Shown: in pieces, positions 8,359-17,070 of the stretch | How positions within the stretch are numbered: the stretch's first letter is position 1 | How the letters are laid out: every line of letters starts with the position of its first letter | NCBI RefSeq assembly: GCF_035685805.1 | Contig: NZ_DASSAB010000023.1 | Span: 1 to 64,000, forward strand | Direction: 5' to 3' | From: Dyella_A sp035685805 | GTDB taxonomy: Bacteria > Pseudomonadota > Gammaproteobacteria > Xanthomonadales > Rhodanobacteraceae | Length of the DNA: 64,000 bases | The notes under the pieces: generated by a model | Database searches by the model: none | Told to the model about the DNA's origin: nothing | What the model saw: the letters and a program-made list of their open reading frames with translations, nothing else | Position numbers and translations under genes: made by a program

Positions 8359-9360
8359 ATGCCGTTGTTCGAGGTGCTGCGTGAGGCGTGGGGTGCGCAC
8401 CCGCTGGTGGTGTTGCACGACACCGTGCGCGGCCGCCGCGTGCGGATCGCCCATCGCGGTGCCACCGTGCTGTCCCTCCAGGTGCGCCATGGCGGCCGCA
8501 CGGTCGACCTGGCCGACGGCTACCGCGATGCCGCCGAACTGGAATCGCGGCCCAGCTCGCGCTTTGCCGTGATGACGCCGTTCGCCAACCGCATTGCCGA
8601 CGCGCGCTATCGCTTCGACGGCGTCGATCACGACCTGCAGCCAGGGGTGACCGGACCCGACCGGACGGCGCGCCACGGCTTCGTGCGCGACGCCGACTTC
8701 GCGCTGCATGCGCTCGACGCGGACGACGACGGCGCGGAAGCAAGCTTCGGCACGGCAATTGCCGCAGACGCCCACGCCGGCTATCCCTTCGCCATCGCGC
8801 TGACCATCCGCTACCGGCTCGACGCGCGCGGGCTCGGTCTGGAGGTGACCATGCGCAACACCGGTGAGCATGTGGCGCCATGTTTCTTCGGCTGGCACCC
8901 GTATTTCCGCCTGGGCGACACGCCGATGACGAGCTGGGAGTTGCAGGTGCCGGCGCGCACCGTCGTCGCCACCGACGCGGATTACATTCCGCACGCCGGC
9001 GCGGCCGCCTTCGTTCCGATCGACCGCGAGCCGGCGCTCGACTTCCGCACCCCGCGCACGGTGGGCGCGCTGGAGCTCAACCACGCCTTCGCCGGGCTGG
9101 TGCCGGACGCGGACGGCCGCCTGCGCAGCCGTCTGCGCGACCCCGCCACCGGCCTGGGCCTGGCACTGTGGCAGGAGCGCGGCGTCATGCTGGCGTTCAC
9201 TGCCGACACGGTGAGCCGCGACGTGCGCGGTTCGCTTGCGCTCGAGCCGATGGAAAGCGTGGCCAACGCCTTCAACCGGGACGATTGCGCGCAGGCGATC
9301 GCGCTCGCCCCCGACACAGAGCGCCGCTTCCGCTGCGGCGTGGAGTTCACTACCGCATGA
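8359..9360 (+). CDS. Aldose 1-epimerase family protein (GalM-like)
   Basis: 333 residues. Aldose 1-epimerases interconvert alpha and beta anomers of sugars in the cytoplasm. The expected catalytic set is present: His106 (RHGFVRD), His180 (GWHPYF) and Glu296 (LEPMES). The ATG at 8359 is chosen; an in-frame ATG ten codons upstream (8329) is also possible, as neither has a strong ribosome site. Its stop overlaps the start of the downstream dehydratase (ATGA), so the two are co-translated. The exact sugar is not evident; related proteins include galactose mutarotase and hexose-6-phosphate epimerases. Confidence 0.88.
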   Translation: MPLFEVLREAWGAHPLVVLHDTVRGRRVRIAHRGATVLSLQVRHGGRTVDLADGYRDAAELESRPSSRFAVMTPFANRIADARYRFDGVDHDLQPGVTGPDRTARHGFVRDADFALHALDADDDGAEASFGTAIAADAHAGYPFAIALTIRYRLDARGLGLEVTMRNTGEHVAPCFFGWHPYFRLGDTPMTSWELQVPARTVVATDADYIPHAGAAAFVPIDREPALDFRTPRTVGALELNHAFAGLVPDADGRLRSRLRDPATGLGLALWQERGVMLAFTADTVSRDVRGSLALEPMESVANAFNRDDCAQAIALAPDTERRFRCGVEFTTA

Positions 9361-10328
9361 GCCATCCGCACGCGCTCCCCACCGTCGCCGACATCCGCAA
9401 CGCCGCGGCGCGCATCGCCCCGCACGCCGTGGTCACCCCGGTCTTGCGCAGCGAGGCGCTCGACGCCCTGGCCGGCGCGCAGCTGCACTTCAAGTGCGAG
9501 AACTTCCAGCGCGGCGGGGCGTTCAAGTTCCGCGGCGCGTGCAATGCCGTGTGGTCGCTGGACGACGCCGACGCCCGGCGCGGCGTGGTCACCCATTCGT
9601 CCGGCAACCACGGCAGCGCGCTGGCACTGGCTGCCGCCACGCGCGGCATCGCCGCCCATGTGGTGGTGCCCGACGGCGCGGTGCAGGCCAAGCTCGAGCT
9701 GATCGCCCGCGCCGGCGCGGTACTGCATCGCTGCGCGCCGACCCAGGCCGCGCGCGAGGCCACCGCCGCGCAGGTGCAGCGCGACACCGGCGCGGTGCTG
9801 GTGCATCCGTATACGGACGCGCGGGTGATGGCCGGGCAGGGCACGATCGCGCTGGAGCTGCTGGCGCAGGTGCCTGCGCTTGATGCCCTGATCACCCCGG
9901 TGGGCGGCGGCGGTCTCGCCTCCGGCGTCGCCATCGCGGCGCACGCGCTGCGGCCGGGGCTGCCGCTGTTCGCCGCCGAACCGGCCGGTGCCGACGACGC
10001 TGCCCGCTCGCTGGCCGCTGGCCGACGGGTCGAGGCGATGCAGCCGGACACCGTCTGCGACGGCCTGCGTGCGCTGGTCGGCGAGCCCAACCTGCAGGCC
10101 TTGCGCGAGCATGCGGTGACGGTGATCACCGTCACCGACGCGCAGACCATCGCCGCGATGCGGCTGATCTGGCGCGAGCTGCGGATCATCGTCGAGGTGT
10201 CCTGCGCCACCGTGCTGGCCGCGGTGCTGCAACAACGCGAGCGGTTCGCCGGGCGGCGGATCGGGCTGGTGATCACCGGCGGCAACGTCGACCTCGACGC
10301 GCTCCCGTGGGTCGTTTCACCGCGCTGA
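9357..10328 (+). CDS. PLP-dependent serine/threonine dehydratase (or serine racemase-like)
   Basis: 323 residues, fold-type II PLP enzyme without a C-terminal ACT domain. Seen: the PLP lysine K57 in GGAFKFRGA, the SSGNHGSALA loop, and the glycine-rich phosphate-binding GGGGLASG near residue 183. These fit catabolic threonine dehydratase/serine racemase-type enzymes, which deaminate L-Thr or L-Ser to 2-oxo acids; the sequence does not decide dehydratase from racemase. It overlaps the epimerase-like gene by 4 bases, an unusual pairing. It is distinct from biosynthetic IlvA at 24566-26143, which has the regulatory domain. Confidence 0.85.
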   Translation: MSHPHALPTVADIRNAAARIAPHAVVTPVLRSEALDALAGAQLHFKCENFQRGGAFKFRGACNAVWSLDDADARRGVVTHSSGNHGSALALAAATRGIAAHVVVPDGAVQAKLELIARAGAVLHRCAPTQAAREATAAQVQRDTGAVLVHPYTDARVMAGQGTIALELLAQVPALDALITPVGGGGLASGVAIAAHALRPGLPLFAAEPAGADDAARSLAAGRRVEAMQPDTVCDGLRALVGEPNLQALREHAVTVITVTDAQTIAAMRLIWRELRIIVEVSCATVLAAVLQQRERFAGRRIGLVITGGNVDLDALPWVVSPR

Positions 10329-10541
10329 CCCCGCCGCACGCGCCATAGCGGCGCCACCGCATTACGCGCGCGCCGGATGCATCCGGCGGCGTCGTCGCCG
10401 CGTATCACCCGCTGCCGAACCCGGAGCGTGTGCGCACCGATCTCGTTCGGCCCCGCCCGCTTCGTCCCCACGCGCGAACCCCCGGTTCGCCCGGGGCCGC
10501 GGGCGTCCCTGTCCCCCGAACCGACAAGGCGCATCCCGGCC

Positions 10542-11264
10542 ATGCATCACTACAACCTTCTGCTCGTCCTGCTTTCGTACCTGGTGGCCGTGCTCGGCTC
10601 GTTCACTGCGCTGCAACTGATCGGCGGCCTGGGCCGGCGCCGCGCGGGCGCCGAGCGCACGCACACCATCGCCGGCGCTGCCGCGGTCATGGGCATGGGT
10701 GGCATCTGGGCGATGCACTTCATTGCCATGCTTGCCTGTCGCCTGCCTGGCCCGGTGACCTACGACATCGGTCTCACGGCGCTGTCGGCGCTGGTGGCGG
10801 TGGCGGCCTGCCTGGTCGGGCTGACCCTGGCCTCGCGCGAGCATCACTCGGCGATGACCCTGGTCACGTCCGGCAGCTACATGGGCATCGGCGTGGCCGC
10901 GATGCATTACCTGGGCATGTACGCGATGCGCCTGCCGGCGGCGGTGGGCTACGACGGCGCCACCGCGGCGCTGTCGGTGGTGGTGGCCATCGTGGCATCG
11001 ATCGCCGCGTTGTGGATCGCGTTCAAGCAGCGCGGACCGCTGCAGACGCTGGTCGGCGCGCTGGTGATGGGCCTGGCCGTGTGCGGCATGCACTACACCG
11101 GCATGACGGCCGCCCATTTCGAGCCGAACGACCTGCCGGTACGCGCGGGCGGACTCGGCGGCGACTACCTCGGCGTGGTCGTGTTCGGCGCGGTGGTGCT
11201 GCTGCTGGCGGTGGTGCTGGCGCGGGCAATCGTGCGGCAGCGGCGGTTCGCGCTCGACGGCTGA
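10542..11264 (+). CDS. Stand-alone MHYT-domain membrane sensor
   Basis: 240 residues, about seven hydrophobic segments. Three copies of the family motif can be read: WAMHFIAM, MHYLGM and MHYTGM, each at the end of a membrane helix. MHYT domains are predicted to bind a metal (copper suggested) near the outer membrane face and sense a diatomic gas or redox state. Usually the domain precedes GGDEF/EAL or kinase modules; here the protein ends right after the last helix with a short basic tail, so any output must be a separate protein. The ATG at 10542 starts the first helix. The 213-base gap upstream holds only a small hairpin. Confidence 0.85.
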   Translation: MHHYNLLLVLLSYLVAVLGSFTALQLIGGLGRRRAGAERTHTIAGAAAVMGMGGIWAMHFIAMLACRLPGPVTYDIGLTALSALVAVAACLVGLTLASREHHSAMTLVTSGSYMGIGVAAMHYLGMYAMRLPAAVGYDGATAALSVVVAIVASIAALWIAFKQRGPLQTLVGALVMGLAVCGMHYTGMTAAHFEPNDLPVRAGGLGGDYLGVVVFGAVVLLLAVVLARAIVRQRRFALDG

Positions 11265-11324
11265 GCATGGCGCGGGCATGGCCCCGTGCGGCGCGTTGCC
11301 GGGACGATGGGCCGGAGCAGGGGC

Positions 11325-12206
11325 TCAGCGCCGCCGCAGGCGCAGGCCGCTCACCGCCAGCAAGCCGAGCAGTACGAACACGATGCCCACGCCCTCCATC
11401 GGTGACGGCTGTTCGTGGGTGATGGCCCAGGCCAGCAGCACGGCCAGCACCGGCACGCCCAGGCTGGACAGGCTCGCCACCGCGGTCGACAGCCGCTGCA
11501 GCACGATCAGCCACAGCCACCACGCCAAGCTGGAGGCGAACACCACGCTGTAGACGAGCGCGCCAATCAGCGCGTGGTTCCAGACCATCGGCTTCTGCGG
11601 CACCGCCAGCGCCGCCACGCCCAGCGCCAGGCCACCGAACAGCATCTGCCAGGCGGTCAGGTTGAGCGGCGCCATCGCATGGCGCTGGAACAGCCGCTTG
11701 CTCAGCACGGTGCCGGCCGCCCAGGCCGCACCGCCCGCCAGCGCCAGCGCGGTGCTGAGCCCGCTGCCCAATCCACGCCACGGCTCAAGAATGAAGACCA
11801 GCCCCACCGCGGCGAGCCCGGTGCCCAGCCACTGCCGCCGGCTCGGCCGGTCCGCCAGCAACGGCCACGCCAGCAACACCGCCCAGAACGGCATGGTGTA
11901 GGCGAGCAGCGCCACGTGCCCTGCGCCCCCGTCGACCAGTGCCCATTGCTCCAGGCCCTGGAACGCGGCGGTCTGGCACAGGCCGATCAGCGCGGTGGCG
12001 GCCAGCGGCGGTGGGGTGATGCGCTGGCGCGTGACGGCCAGCGCCAGGAACAGCACGGCGGCGCCGAGCAGGTAGCGCAGCGCGGCAAAGTCGAACGGGC
12101 CGGCGTACGCCAGCGCCTGCTTCATCACCACCCAGCTGTAGGCCCACAACACCAGCGTGACGAGCAGGGCGGCGATGGCGCCGCGCCGGGAGGGTTCGGG
12201 GGACAT
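11325..12206 (-). CDS. EamA/DMT family permease
   Basis: 293 residues, about ten hydrophobic segments arranged as two homologous EamA halves, with the typical early motif 'WAYSWVVMKQAL' and a basic C-terminus. Drug/metabolite transporter superfamily members export amino acids, metabolites or toxic compounds across the inner membrane; the substrate cannot be read from the sequence. It is transcribed divergently from tag with a 125-base gap. Confidence 0.88.
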   Translation of the reverse strand: MSPEPSRRGAIAALLVTLVLWAYSWVVMKQALAYAGPFDFAALRYLLGAAVLFLALAVTRQRITPPPLAATALIGLCQTAAFQGLEQWALVDGGAGHVALLAYTMPFWAVLLAWPLLADRPSRRQWLGTGLAAVGLVFILEPWRGLGSGLSTALALAGGAAWAAGTVLSKRLFQRHAMAPLNLTAWQMLFGGLALGVAALAVPQKPMVWNHALIGALVYSVVFASSLAWWLWLIVLQRLSTAVASLSSLGVPVLAVLLAWAITHEQPSPMEGVGIVFVLLGLLAVSGLRLRRR

Positions 12207-12331
12207 GGCAACTGCAGCGACAGGGAATCGGCAAGTCTAGCGAAGCGCCCCACGCCTCGGTGGCCGCCGCCGGTGTCGCCAGCGGTGCGGCGCCCCGATA
12301 CATTGCCAAGCCGCCGTTACCGGAGAAACCG

Positions 12332-12889
12332 ATGCAACGTTGCCACTGGGCCGGGCAGGACCCGCTGATGTGCCAGTACCACGACCACGAGTGGGGCACG
12401 CCGCTGCACGACGACCGCGCGCTGTTCGAGTTCCTCTGCCTGGAGGGCGCTCAGGCCGGCCTGTCCTGGCGTACCGTGCTGGCCAAGCGCGCGCGCTATC
12501 GCGAGGTCTTCCACGATTTCGCCATTGACCGCGTCGCGGCGATGGGCGACGCCGAACTCGCGGCGTTGATGGGCGACCCGGGGATCATCCGCAACCGCCT
12601 GAAGATCGGTTCGGTGCGCGACAACGCGCGTGCGGCACAGCGGGTGATCGCCGAGCACGGCAGTCTCGATACGTATCTGTGGTCGTTCGTCGATGGCACG
12701 CCGATTCGCAACGGCTGGGCCGACCGCACCCAGGTGCCGGCCACCACCGAGCGCTCCGATCGGATGAGCAAAGCACTGAAGAAGCGCGGTTTCCGTTTCG
12801 TCGGCAGCACCATCTGCTACGCCTTCATGCAGGCCACCGGCATGGTCGACGACCACACGGCCGACTGCTTCCGCCACCGCGCGGCCTAA
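12332..12889 (+). CDS. tag: DNA-3-methyladenine glycosylase I
   Basis: 185 residues, the Tag length. It excises 3-methyladenine from alkylated DNA. Seen: N-terminal MQRCHWAG with the zinc-ligand Cys4, the conserved HDHEWGTP segment near residue 16, GLSWRTVL, and the C-terminal zinc ligands in DDHTADCF. The ATG at 12332 has CGGAGAAA upstream. A single gene, convergent with the trehalase gene that ends 45 bases downstream. Confidence 0.95.
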   Translation: MQRCHWAGQDPLMCQYHDHEWGTPLHDDRALFEFLCLEGAQAGLSWRTVLAKRARYREVFHDFAIDRVAAMGDAELAALMGDPGIIRNRLKIGSVRDNARAAQRVIAEHGSLDTYLWSFVDGTPIRNGWADRTQVPATTERSDRMSKALKKRGFRFVGSTICYAFMQATGMVDDHTADCFRHRAA

Positions 12890-12934
12890 CGCATTCACCA
12901 CCGCTGGCGCGCGCGGCGAGCCGGCCGACGCGCG

Positions 12935-14587
12935 TCAGCGGCGGCGTGCGCAGGCGCGGTGCGCGGGGTGCGCGGGATCTTCGTGCAGCAGCCGGCGCGT
13001 GACGCCGTTGGTCCAACCGAAGCCGTCCTGCAGCGGGTACTCGCCCCCGTGGCCGCCGTGCGCACCGTCACGGTCGGGGGTCAGCACGTACTTCTCCACC
13101 AGCTTCGCCTCGCGCTGGTACAGGCTGCCCACGGTATCCAGCCAGCGCCGCACGATCTCGCGCGACAGTGCCTGCTCGCCGGCGCGCTCGAAGCCGCGGA
13201 TGGCGATCCACTGCAGCGGCGCCCAGCCGTTGGGCCGGTCCCACTGCTCGGCGCTGCCCTGCTCGGTGGTGGCGAAGCCGCCCGGGGCCAGCAGGCGATC
13301 ACGCGAGGTGGCGGCAACACGCGCGGCCTGCGCCGGGGTGGCGATGCCGACGAACAAGGGCGTCACGGTGGCGGCGGTGAGCCGCTCGCTGCGGCGCCCG
13401 TGGCGCCAGTTGTAGTCGAAGAAGGCCCCGGCCTGCTCGTCCCACATCAACGCGAGGATCGCCGCCCGCCGCGCGCTGGCGCGTGCCTCGAACGCCGCGC
13501 CGTCGGCGTGTTCGCCGCTGGCGCGGCTGAGCAGGGCGATCTGGCTCTCCAGCACGTGCAGGAAGCAGTTCAAGTCCACCGGCAGCAGATCGGTGGTGCG
13601 GATGCTGGCCAGGTTGCCCGGCGTGTCGCACCAGCGCGAACTGAAGTCCCAGCCGGAGGCGGCGGCGGCGCGCAGGTCCCGATAGACGTCGTTGGCAGGG
13701 CGCTCGCTGGCCGACGCGGTGCTCTCGTCTTCCAGGAACGCCTCCTCGCGCGGCGTGTCGCGGTCGTCCCAGTAGCGGTTGAGCACGCTGCCGTCGGGCA
13801 GCCGCACGCAGTGACGGTGCGCGTCGCCGGGACGCAGCGCATCGGCGCCGCCCATCCACCAGGTGTACTCGCGGCGCAGCTGCGGCAGGTACTTGATGGC
13901 CTGGCACACGCCCCGCTCCTCGAACAGTGACACCATCAGCGCGAACACCGGCGGCTGCGAGCGACTGAGGTAGTAGCTGCGGTTGCCGTTGGGCACATGG
14001 CCGTAGACGTCGATCAGCCAGGCGAAGTTGTCCGCCATGTCGCGCAGCAGGTCGTGCCGCCCGCTCTCGGCCAGGCCGAGCATGGTGAAGTAGGAGTCCC
14101 AGTAATACAGCTCGCGGAATCGCCCGCCCGGCACCACGTAGGGCTTCGGCAGCGGCAGCAGCGAACCGTTCGGCGGCAGCTCCTGCGGCTGGCGCGTGAG
14201 CACGCTCCAGAGCCCGTCGATATGGGCGCACAGCGACTGGTCCGGGTCGGAGACATAGTGCGTACGCGGCGCCTGCTCGACCAGAAAGTGCGCGTGGACA
14301 AACGCGGAAAGGTCGAAGCCTTCGGCCTCGCGTTCGCGCCGGTAGTTGTCCAGGATCTGCTGCGGCACCAGCCGCGGCACGCAGTCGACAAAGGTCTTGC
14401 TGTCGTCGAACACGCGCCCGCGCTGCACTGCCTCGAACAGCTCCTGGTAGCGGTTCGCGGGGGTGAGCGTGTCGGCCTTCGGCAGGGTCGCCACCCGCTC
14501 GGCGTGCGCGCGGTCGGGCGCGTGATCCGGGTTGGCAGGCCCGGTCGCGCGGTCGCCGGGGGCACGGGGGTCGGGGCGGAAAGTCAT
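12935..14587 (-). CDS. treF: Cytoplasmic trehalase (GH37)
   Basis: 550 residues. It hydrolyses trehalose to two glucose. Both trehalase signatures are visible: PGGRFRELYYWDSYF and QWDRPNGWAPLQ. The catalytic-acid region (ASGWDFSSRW) and the base region (LVEKY followed by a glycine-rich GGEY and QDGFGWTNG) fit the GH37 fold. The N-terminus is hydrophilic (MTFRPDPRAPG) with no signal peptide, so I call it cytoplasmic like TreF rather than periplasmic TreA. Its ATG overlaps the stop of the upstream dehydrogenase (ATGA at 14587-14584), making a two-gene unit in which the second enzyme can act on the glucose made here. Confidence 0.93.
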   Translation of the reverse strand: MTFRPDPRAPGDRATGPANPDHAPDRAHAERVATLPKADTLTPANRYQELFEAVQRGRVFDDSKTFVDCVPRLVPQQILDNYRREREAEGFDLSAFVHAHFLVEQAPRTHYVSDPDQSLCAHIDGLWSVLTRQPQELPPNGSLLPLPKPYVVPGGRFRELYYWDSYFTMLGLAESGRHDLLRDMADNFAWLIDVYGHVPNGNRSYYLSRSQPPVFALMVSLFEERGVCQAIKYLPQLRREYTWWMGGADALRPGDAHRHCVRLPDGSVLNRYWDDRDTPREEAFLEDESTASASERPANDVYRDLRAAAASGWDFSSRWCDTPGNLASIRTTDLLPVDLNCFLHVLESQIALLSRASGEHADGAAFEARASARRAAILALMWDEQAGAFFDYNWRHGRRSERLTAATVTPLFVGIATPAQAARVAATSRDRLLAPGGFATTEQGSAEQWDRPNGWAPLQWIAIRGFERAGEQALSREIVRRWLDTVGSLYQREAKLVEKYVLTPDRDGAHGGHGGEYPLQDGFGWTNGVTRRLLHEDPAHPAHRACARRR

Positions 14588-15351
14588 TGCTCGGCGTAGT
14601 TCCAGAGCAGGCCGCCGTCCACGTACAGCGTGCTGCCGGTGATGTAGCCGGCCTCGTCGCCGGCCAGGAACGCCACCGCGTTGGCGACGTCCTCCGGGCT
14701 GCCCAGGCGCTTGAGCGGAATGTTCGCCAGCAGCGATTTCATCAGCGCCGGGTCGCTCATCAAGGCGGCGTTGATCGGCGTCTTCACCGCGCCGGGCGCC
14801 ACGTTGTTGACCGTGATGCCCAGCGGTGCCAGCTCCACGGCGAGATCGCGCATCAGCATCTTCAGGCCGCCCTTGCTCGCCGCGTAGCTGGCGAAGTGCG
14901 GAAACGGCAGCTCCTCGTGCACCGAGCTGATGTTGATCACGCTGCCGCCGCGCTGGGTCTCGCGCAGGTGGCGCACGAAGGCCTGGGTGGTGAAGAACAC
15001 GCCGCGCAGGTTCACGTCCATCACCAGGTCGTAGTCGGCCTCGGTGACGTCCCAGAAATCCGCGCGCCGTTCCACGCCGGCGTTGTTGACCAGGATGTCC
15101 AGCTGCCCCATCGCGGCCACGGCCTGCTCCACCACGCGGCGGTCGGCGCGCGCGTCGGCGATGTCGCCGGCGATCACGCAGCCGTCGCTGCCGGCCTCGC
15201 GCACCAGCGCCAGGGTGGCCCTGGCGCTGGCGTCGTCTTCGCGGTCTTCCACCACCACACGCACGCCTTCGCGCGCCAGCCGTACCGCGATCGCCCGTCC
15301 GATGCCCTGGCCGCTGCCGGTGACCATGGCCACCTTGCCCTGCAGTTTCAT
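14584..15351 (-). CDS. SDR-family glucose 1-dehydrogenase-like oxidoreductase
   Basis: 255 residues, classical short-chain dehydrogenase. Seen: cofactor motif TGSGQGIGRA at residues 9-18, NNAG near 87-90, and the catalytic Ser-Tyr-Lys set (ISSVHEE, then YAASKGG). The acidic residue after the second beta strand (VEDREDD) fits NAD preference. The closest family I recognise is glucose 1-dehydrogenase, which oxidises glucose to gluconolactone. The ATG at 15351 has AAGGAG upstream. Co-translated with the downstream trehalase gene, which supports a sugar substrate; substrate identity remains inference. Confidence 0.82.
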   Translation of the reverse strand: MKLQGKVAMVTGSGQGIGRAIAVRLAREGVRVVVEDREDDASARATLALVREAGSDGCVIAGDIADARADRRVVEQAVAAMGQLDILVNNAGVERRADFWDVTEADYDLVMDVNLRGVFFTTQAFVRHLRETQRGGSVINISSVHEELPFPHFASYAASKGGLKMLMRDLAVELAPLGITVNNVAPGAVKTPINAALMSDPALMKSLLANIPLKRLGSPEDVANAVAFLAGDEAGYITGSTLYVDGGLLWNYAEQ

Positions 15352-15421
15352 CGTCGCTCCTTCGCCCGGAACTGAAGCGGATGAGTCTGCCGTGATCGGC
15401 GTGAACGCGGCGCAAGACGCC

Positions 15422-16303
15422 TCAGCGGCGGCGTGAACCGCGCAGGCTGTCGACCGAGAAGCTGGCAATCTCGCCGCCGTCGCGGCTGCGCCGCGACTGC
15501 CCCGGCGGCGGGCCCCACGCATGCGCGGTGACCACTTCCCAGGTGGCGGGAATGCGCCCGTCCACGCGCATGCCCTCGTAGGCGGCGAGCATGCGCTGGT
15601 AGTGCGCCTTGCCGGTGAGGTGGCGTTCGCGCGCGGTATCGGCGTGGGTGGCGCCCAGGCCCTTCAATTCCTTCAGCAGCAGCTTCGGCTCGCTGTAGGT
15701 GAGCGTGTAGCGGTCTACATCCAGCACCGGGTCGCGCAGGCCCGCGGCGATCAGCGCGTCGCCCACGTCGTGCATGTCCAGGAAGCGGCTCACGTGCGAT
15801 TGCTCATCCGCGCTGGCCCAGGCGGCGCGCAGTTCTTTCAGCGTGTCCGGGCCGAAGGTGGAGAACACCAGCAGGCCGCCGGGCTTGAGCACGCGCGCGC
15901 ACTCGTTGAACAGCGCGGCGAGGTCGTCGATCCACTGGAAGCACAGGCTGGAATGCAGCACGTCCACGCTGTGGTCGGGGAAGGGCAGGTGGGTGGCCTC
16001 GGCGCACACGCGCTGGAACGGCTTCAACCACGCGCTGTGCTTCTTCGCCATCTGCAGCATGGGCAGCGCGAGGTCGACCGCGATCACCTCGGCCTTGGGG
16101 TAGCGCTTCTTCAGCAGCGCGGTGCCGCGGCCGGTGCCGGCGCCCACGTCGAGCACGCGGGCGGGCGATTCCAGATAGAAGTCCAGACGCTCCAGCAGCG
16201 ACTGCTGCACCTCGCGCTGCAGCGCGTCGTGCTGCTCGTAGGTCTGCGCGGCGCGGGCGAAGTTGCGCTGCACGCGTGCGCGGTCGAGGTGGAACTCGCT
16301 CAT
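15422..16303 (-). CDS. bioC: BioC, malonyl-ACP O-methyltransferase
   Basis: 293 residues. BioC methylates the free carboxyl of malonyl-ACP with SAM so that fatty-acid synthase can build pimeloyl-ACP methyl ester for biotin. Seen: SAM motif LDVGAGTGRG at residues 51-60, acidic post-motif VIAVDLALPML, and the family block FQWIDD with 'ECARVLKPGGLLVFSTFG'. The start overlaps the bioH stop (ATGA). Last gene of the biotin operon; the C-terminus ends in an Arg/Ser-rich tail. Confidence 0.95.
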   Translation of the reverse strand: MSEFHLDRARVQRNFARAAQTYEQHDALQREVQQSLLERLDFYLESPARVLDVGAGTGRGTALLKKRYPKAEVIAVDLALPMLQMAKKHSAWLKPFQRVCAEATHLPFPDHSVDVLHSSLCFQWIDDLAALFNECARVLKPGGLLVFSTFGPDTLKELRAAWASADEQSHVSRFLDMHDVGDALIAAGLRDPVLDVDRYTLTYSEPKLLLKELKGLGATHADTARERHLTGKAHYQRMLAAYEGMRVDGRIPATWEVVTAHAWGPPPGQSRRSRDGGEIASFSVDSLRGSRRR

Positions 16304-17070
16304 CGGGCTTTCTCCAGCAGCGGCCGCAGCGCGTCGACGACGGCGTCGACGTGGCCCAGGAACGGTGCGTGGCCGGCGTGCGCGATCTCGTGGAAGTCGC
16401 CCTGCGCGCGCGCGGCGGACCAGCGCATCGCGTCGGGATGCACCAGCCGGTCGCGGCGGCCGGCGATCCAGGCGTTGGGCAGGCACAGCGTGACCAGCGT
16501 GTCGCGCCAGTCGGTGTTCTCCAGCAGCGCGATGCCCTCCTGCAGCACGCGCAGGTCCGGCTCGCCGTAGGCAAACACCAGCTCGCGCAGGTGGCGCAGC
16601 TCGGCGCGCGGATCGGCACTGCCCATCGCCTCCAGCGCCAGGAAGCGCTCCAGCGTGGCGTGGTAGTCCGTTTCCAGATCGGTGGCGAGCTGGCGCACCA
16701 GCGCGCCGTCGCTGCCGTGCGGCCAGTCTTCGCTGCGCACGAACTTCGGTGTGGCGCAGAGCATCGCCAGTGCGCGGGTGGGAATCGCCGCGTCGCGTGC
16801 CGCGGCCAGCGCCACCAGCCCGCCCATCGACCAGCCCAGCCACACCGCCGGTGGCACGCGTTCGGCGACGGCGTGCGCAATGGCGCTCGGCTCCAGCGGC
16901 AGGCCGCAGTCGCGCGAGCGGCCGTGGCCGGGCAGGTCTACCACGTACAGCGTGCATGGCTCGGCCAACGCCTCGACCAGCGGCGCGAACACGCCGCCGT
17001 GCATCGCCCATCCGTGCAGCAGCACGAGCGCGATGGGGCCGTGGCCGGCTTGCTCAATATGCAGGCTCAC
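16300..17070 (-). CDS. bioH: BioH, pimeloyl-ACP methyl ester carboxylesterase
   Basis: 256 residues, alpha/beta hydrolase. It cleaves pimeloyl-ACP methyl ester, the last step before BioF. Seen: oxyanion segment LLHGWAMHG, nucleophile Ser81 in GWSMGG, and the acid and histidine regions near the C-terminus (RRDRLVHPD, AHAGHAPF). I chose the GTG at 17070: it has a very strong purine-rich site (AGGAGGAGAGGCC before GTG), and GTGA overlaps the trhO stop. That ribosome site lies inside a REP-like repeat (see repeat entry). Confidence 0.93.
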   Translation of the reverse strand: MSLHIEQAGHGPIALVLLHGWAMHGGVFAPLVEALAEPCTLYVVDLPGHGRSRDCGLPLEPSAIAHAVAERVPPAVWLGWSMGGLVALAAARDAAIPTRALAMLCATPKFVRSEDWPHGSDGALVRQLATDLETDYHATLERFLALEAMGSADPRAELRHLRELVFAYGEPDLRVLQEGIALLENTDWRDTLVTLCLPNAWIAGRRDRLVHPDAMRWSAARAQGDFHEIAHAGHAPFLGHVDAVVDALRPLLEKAR

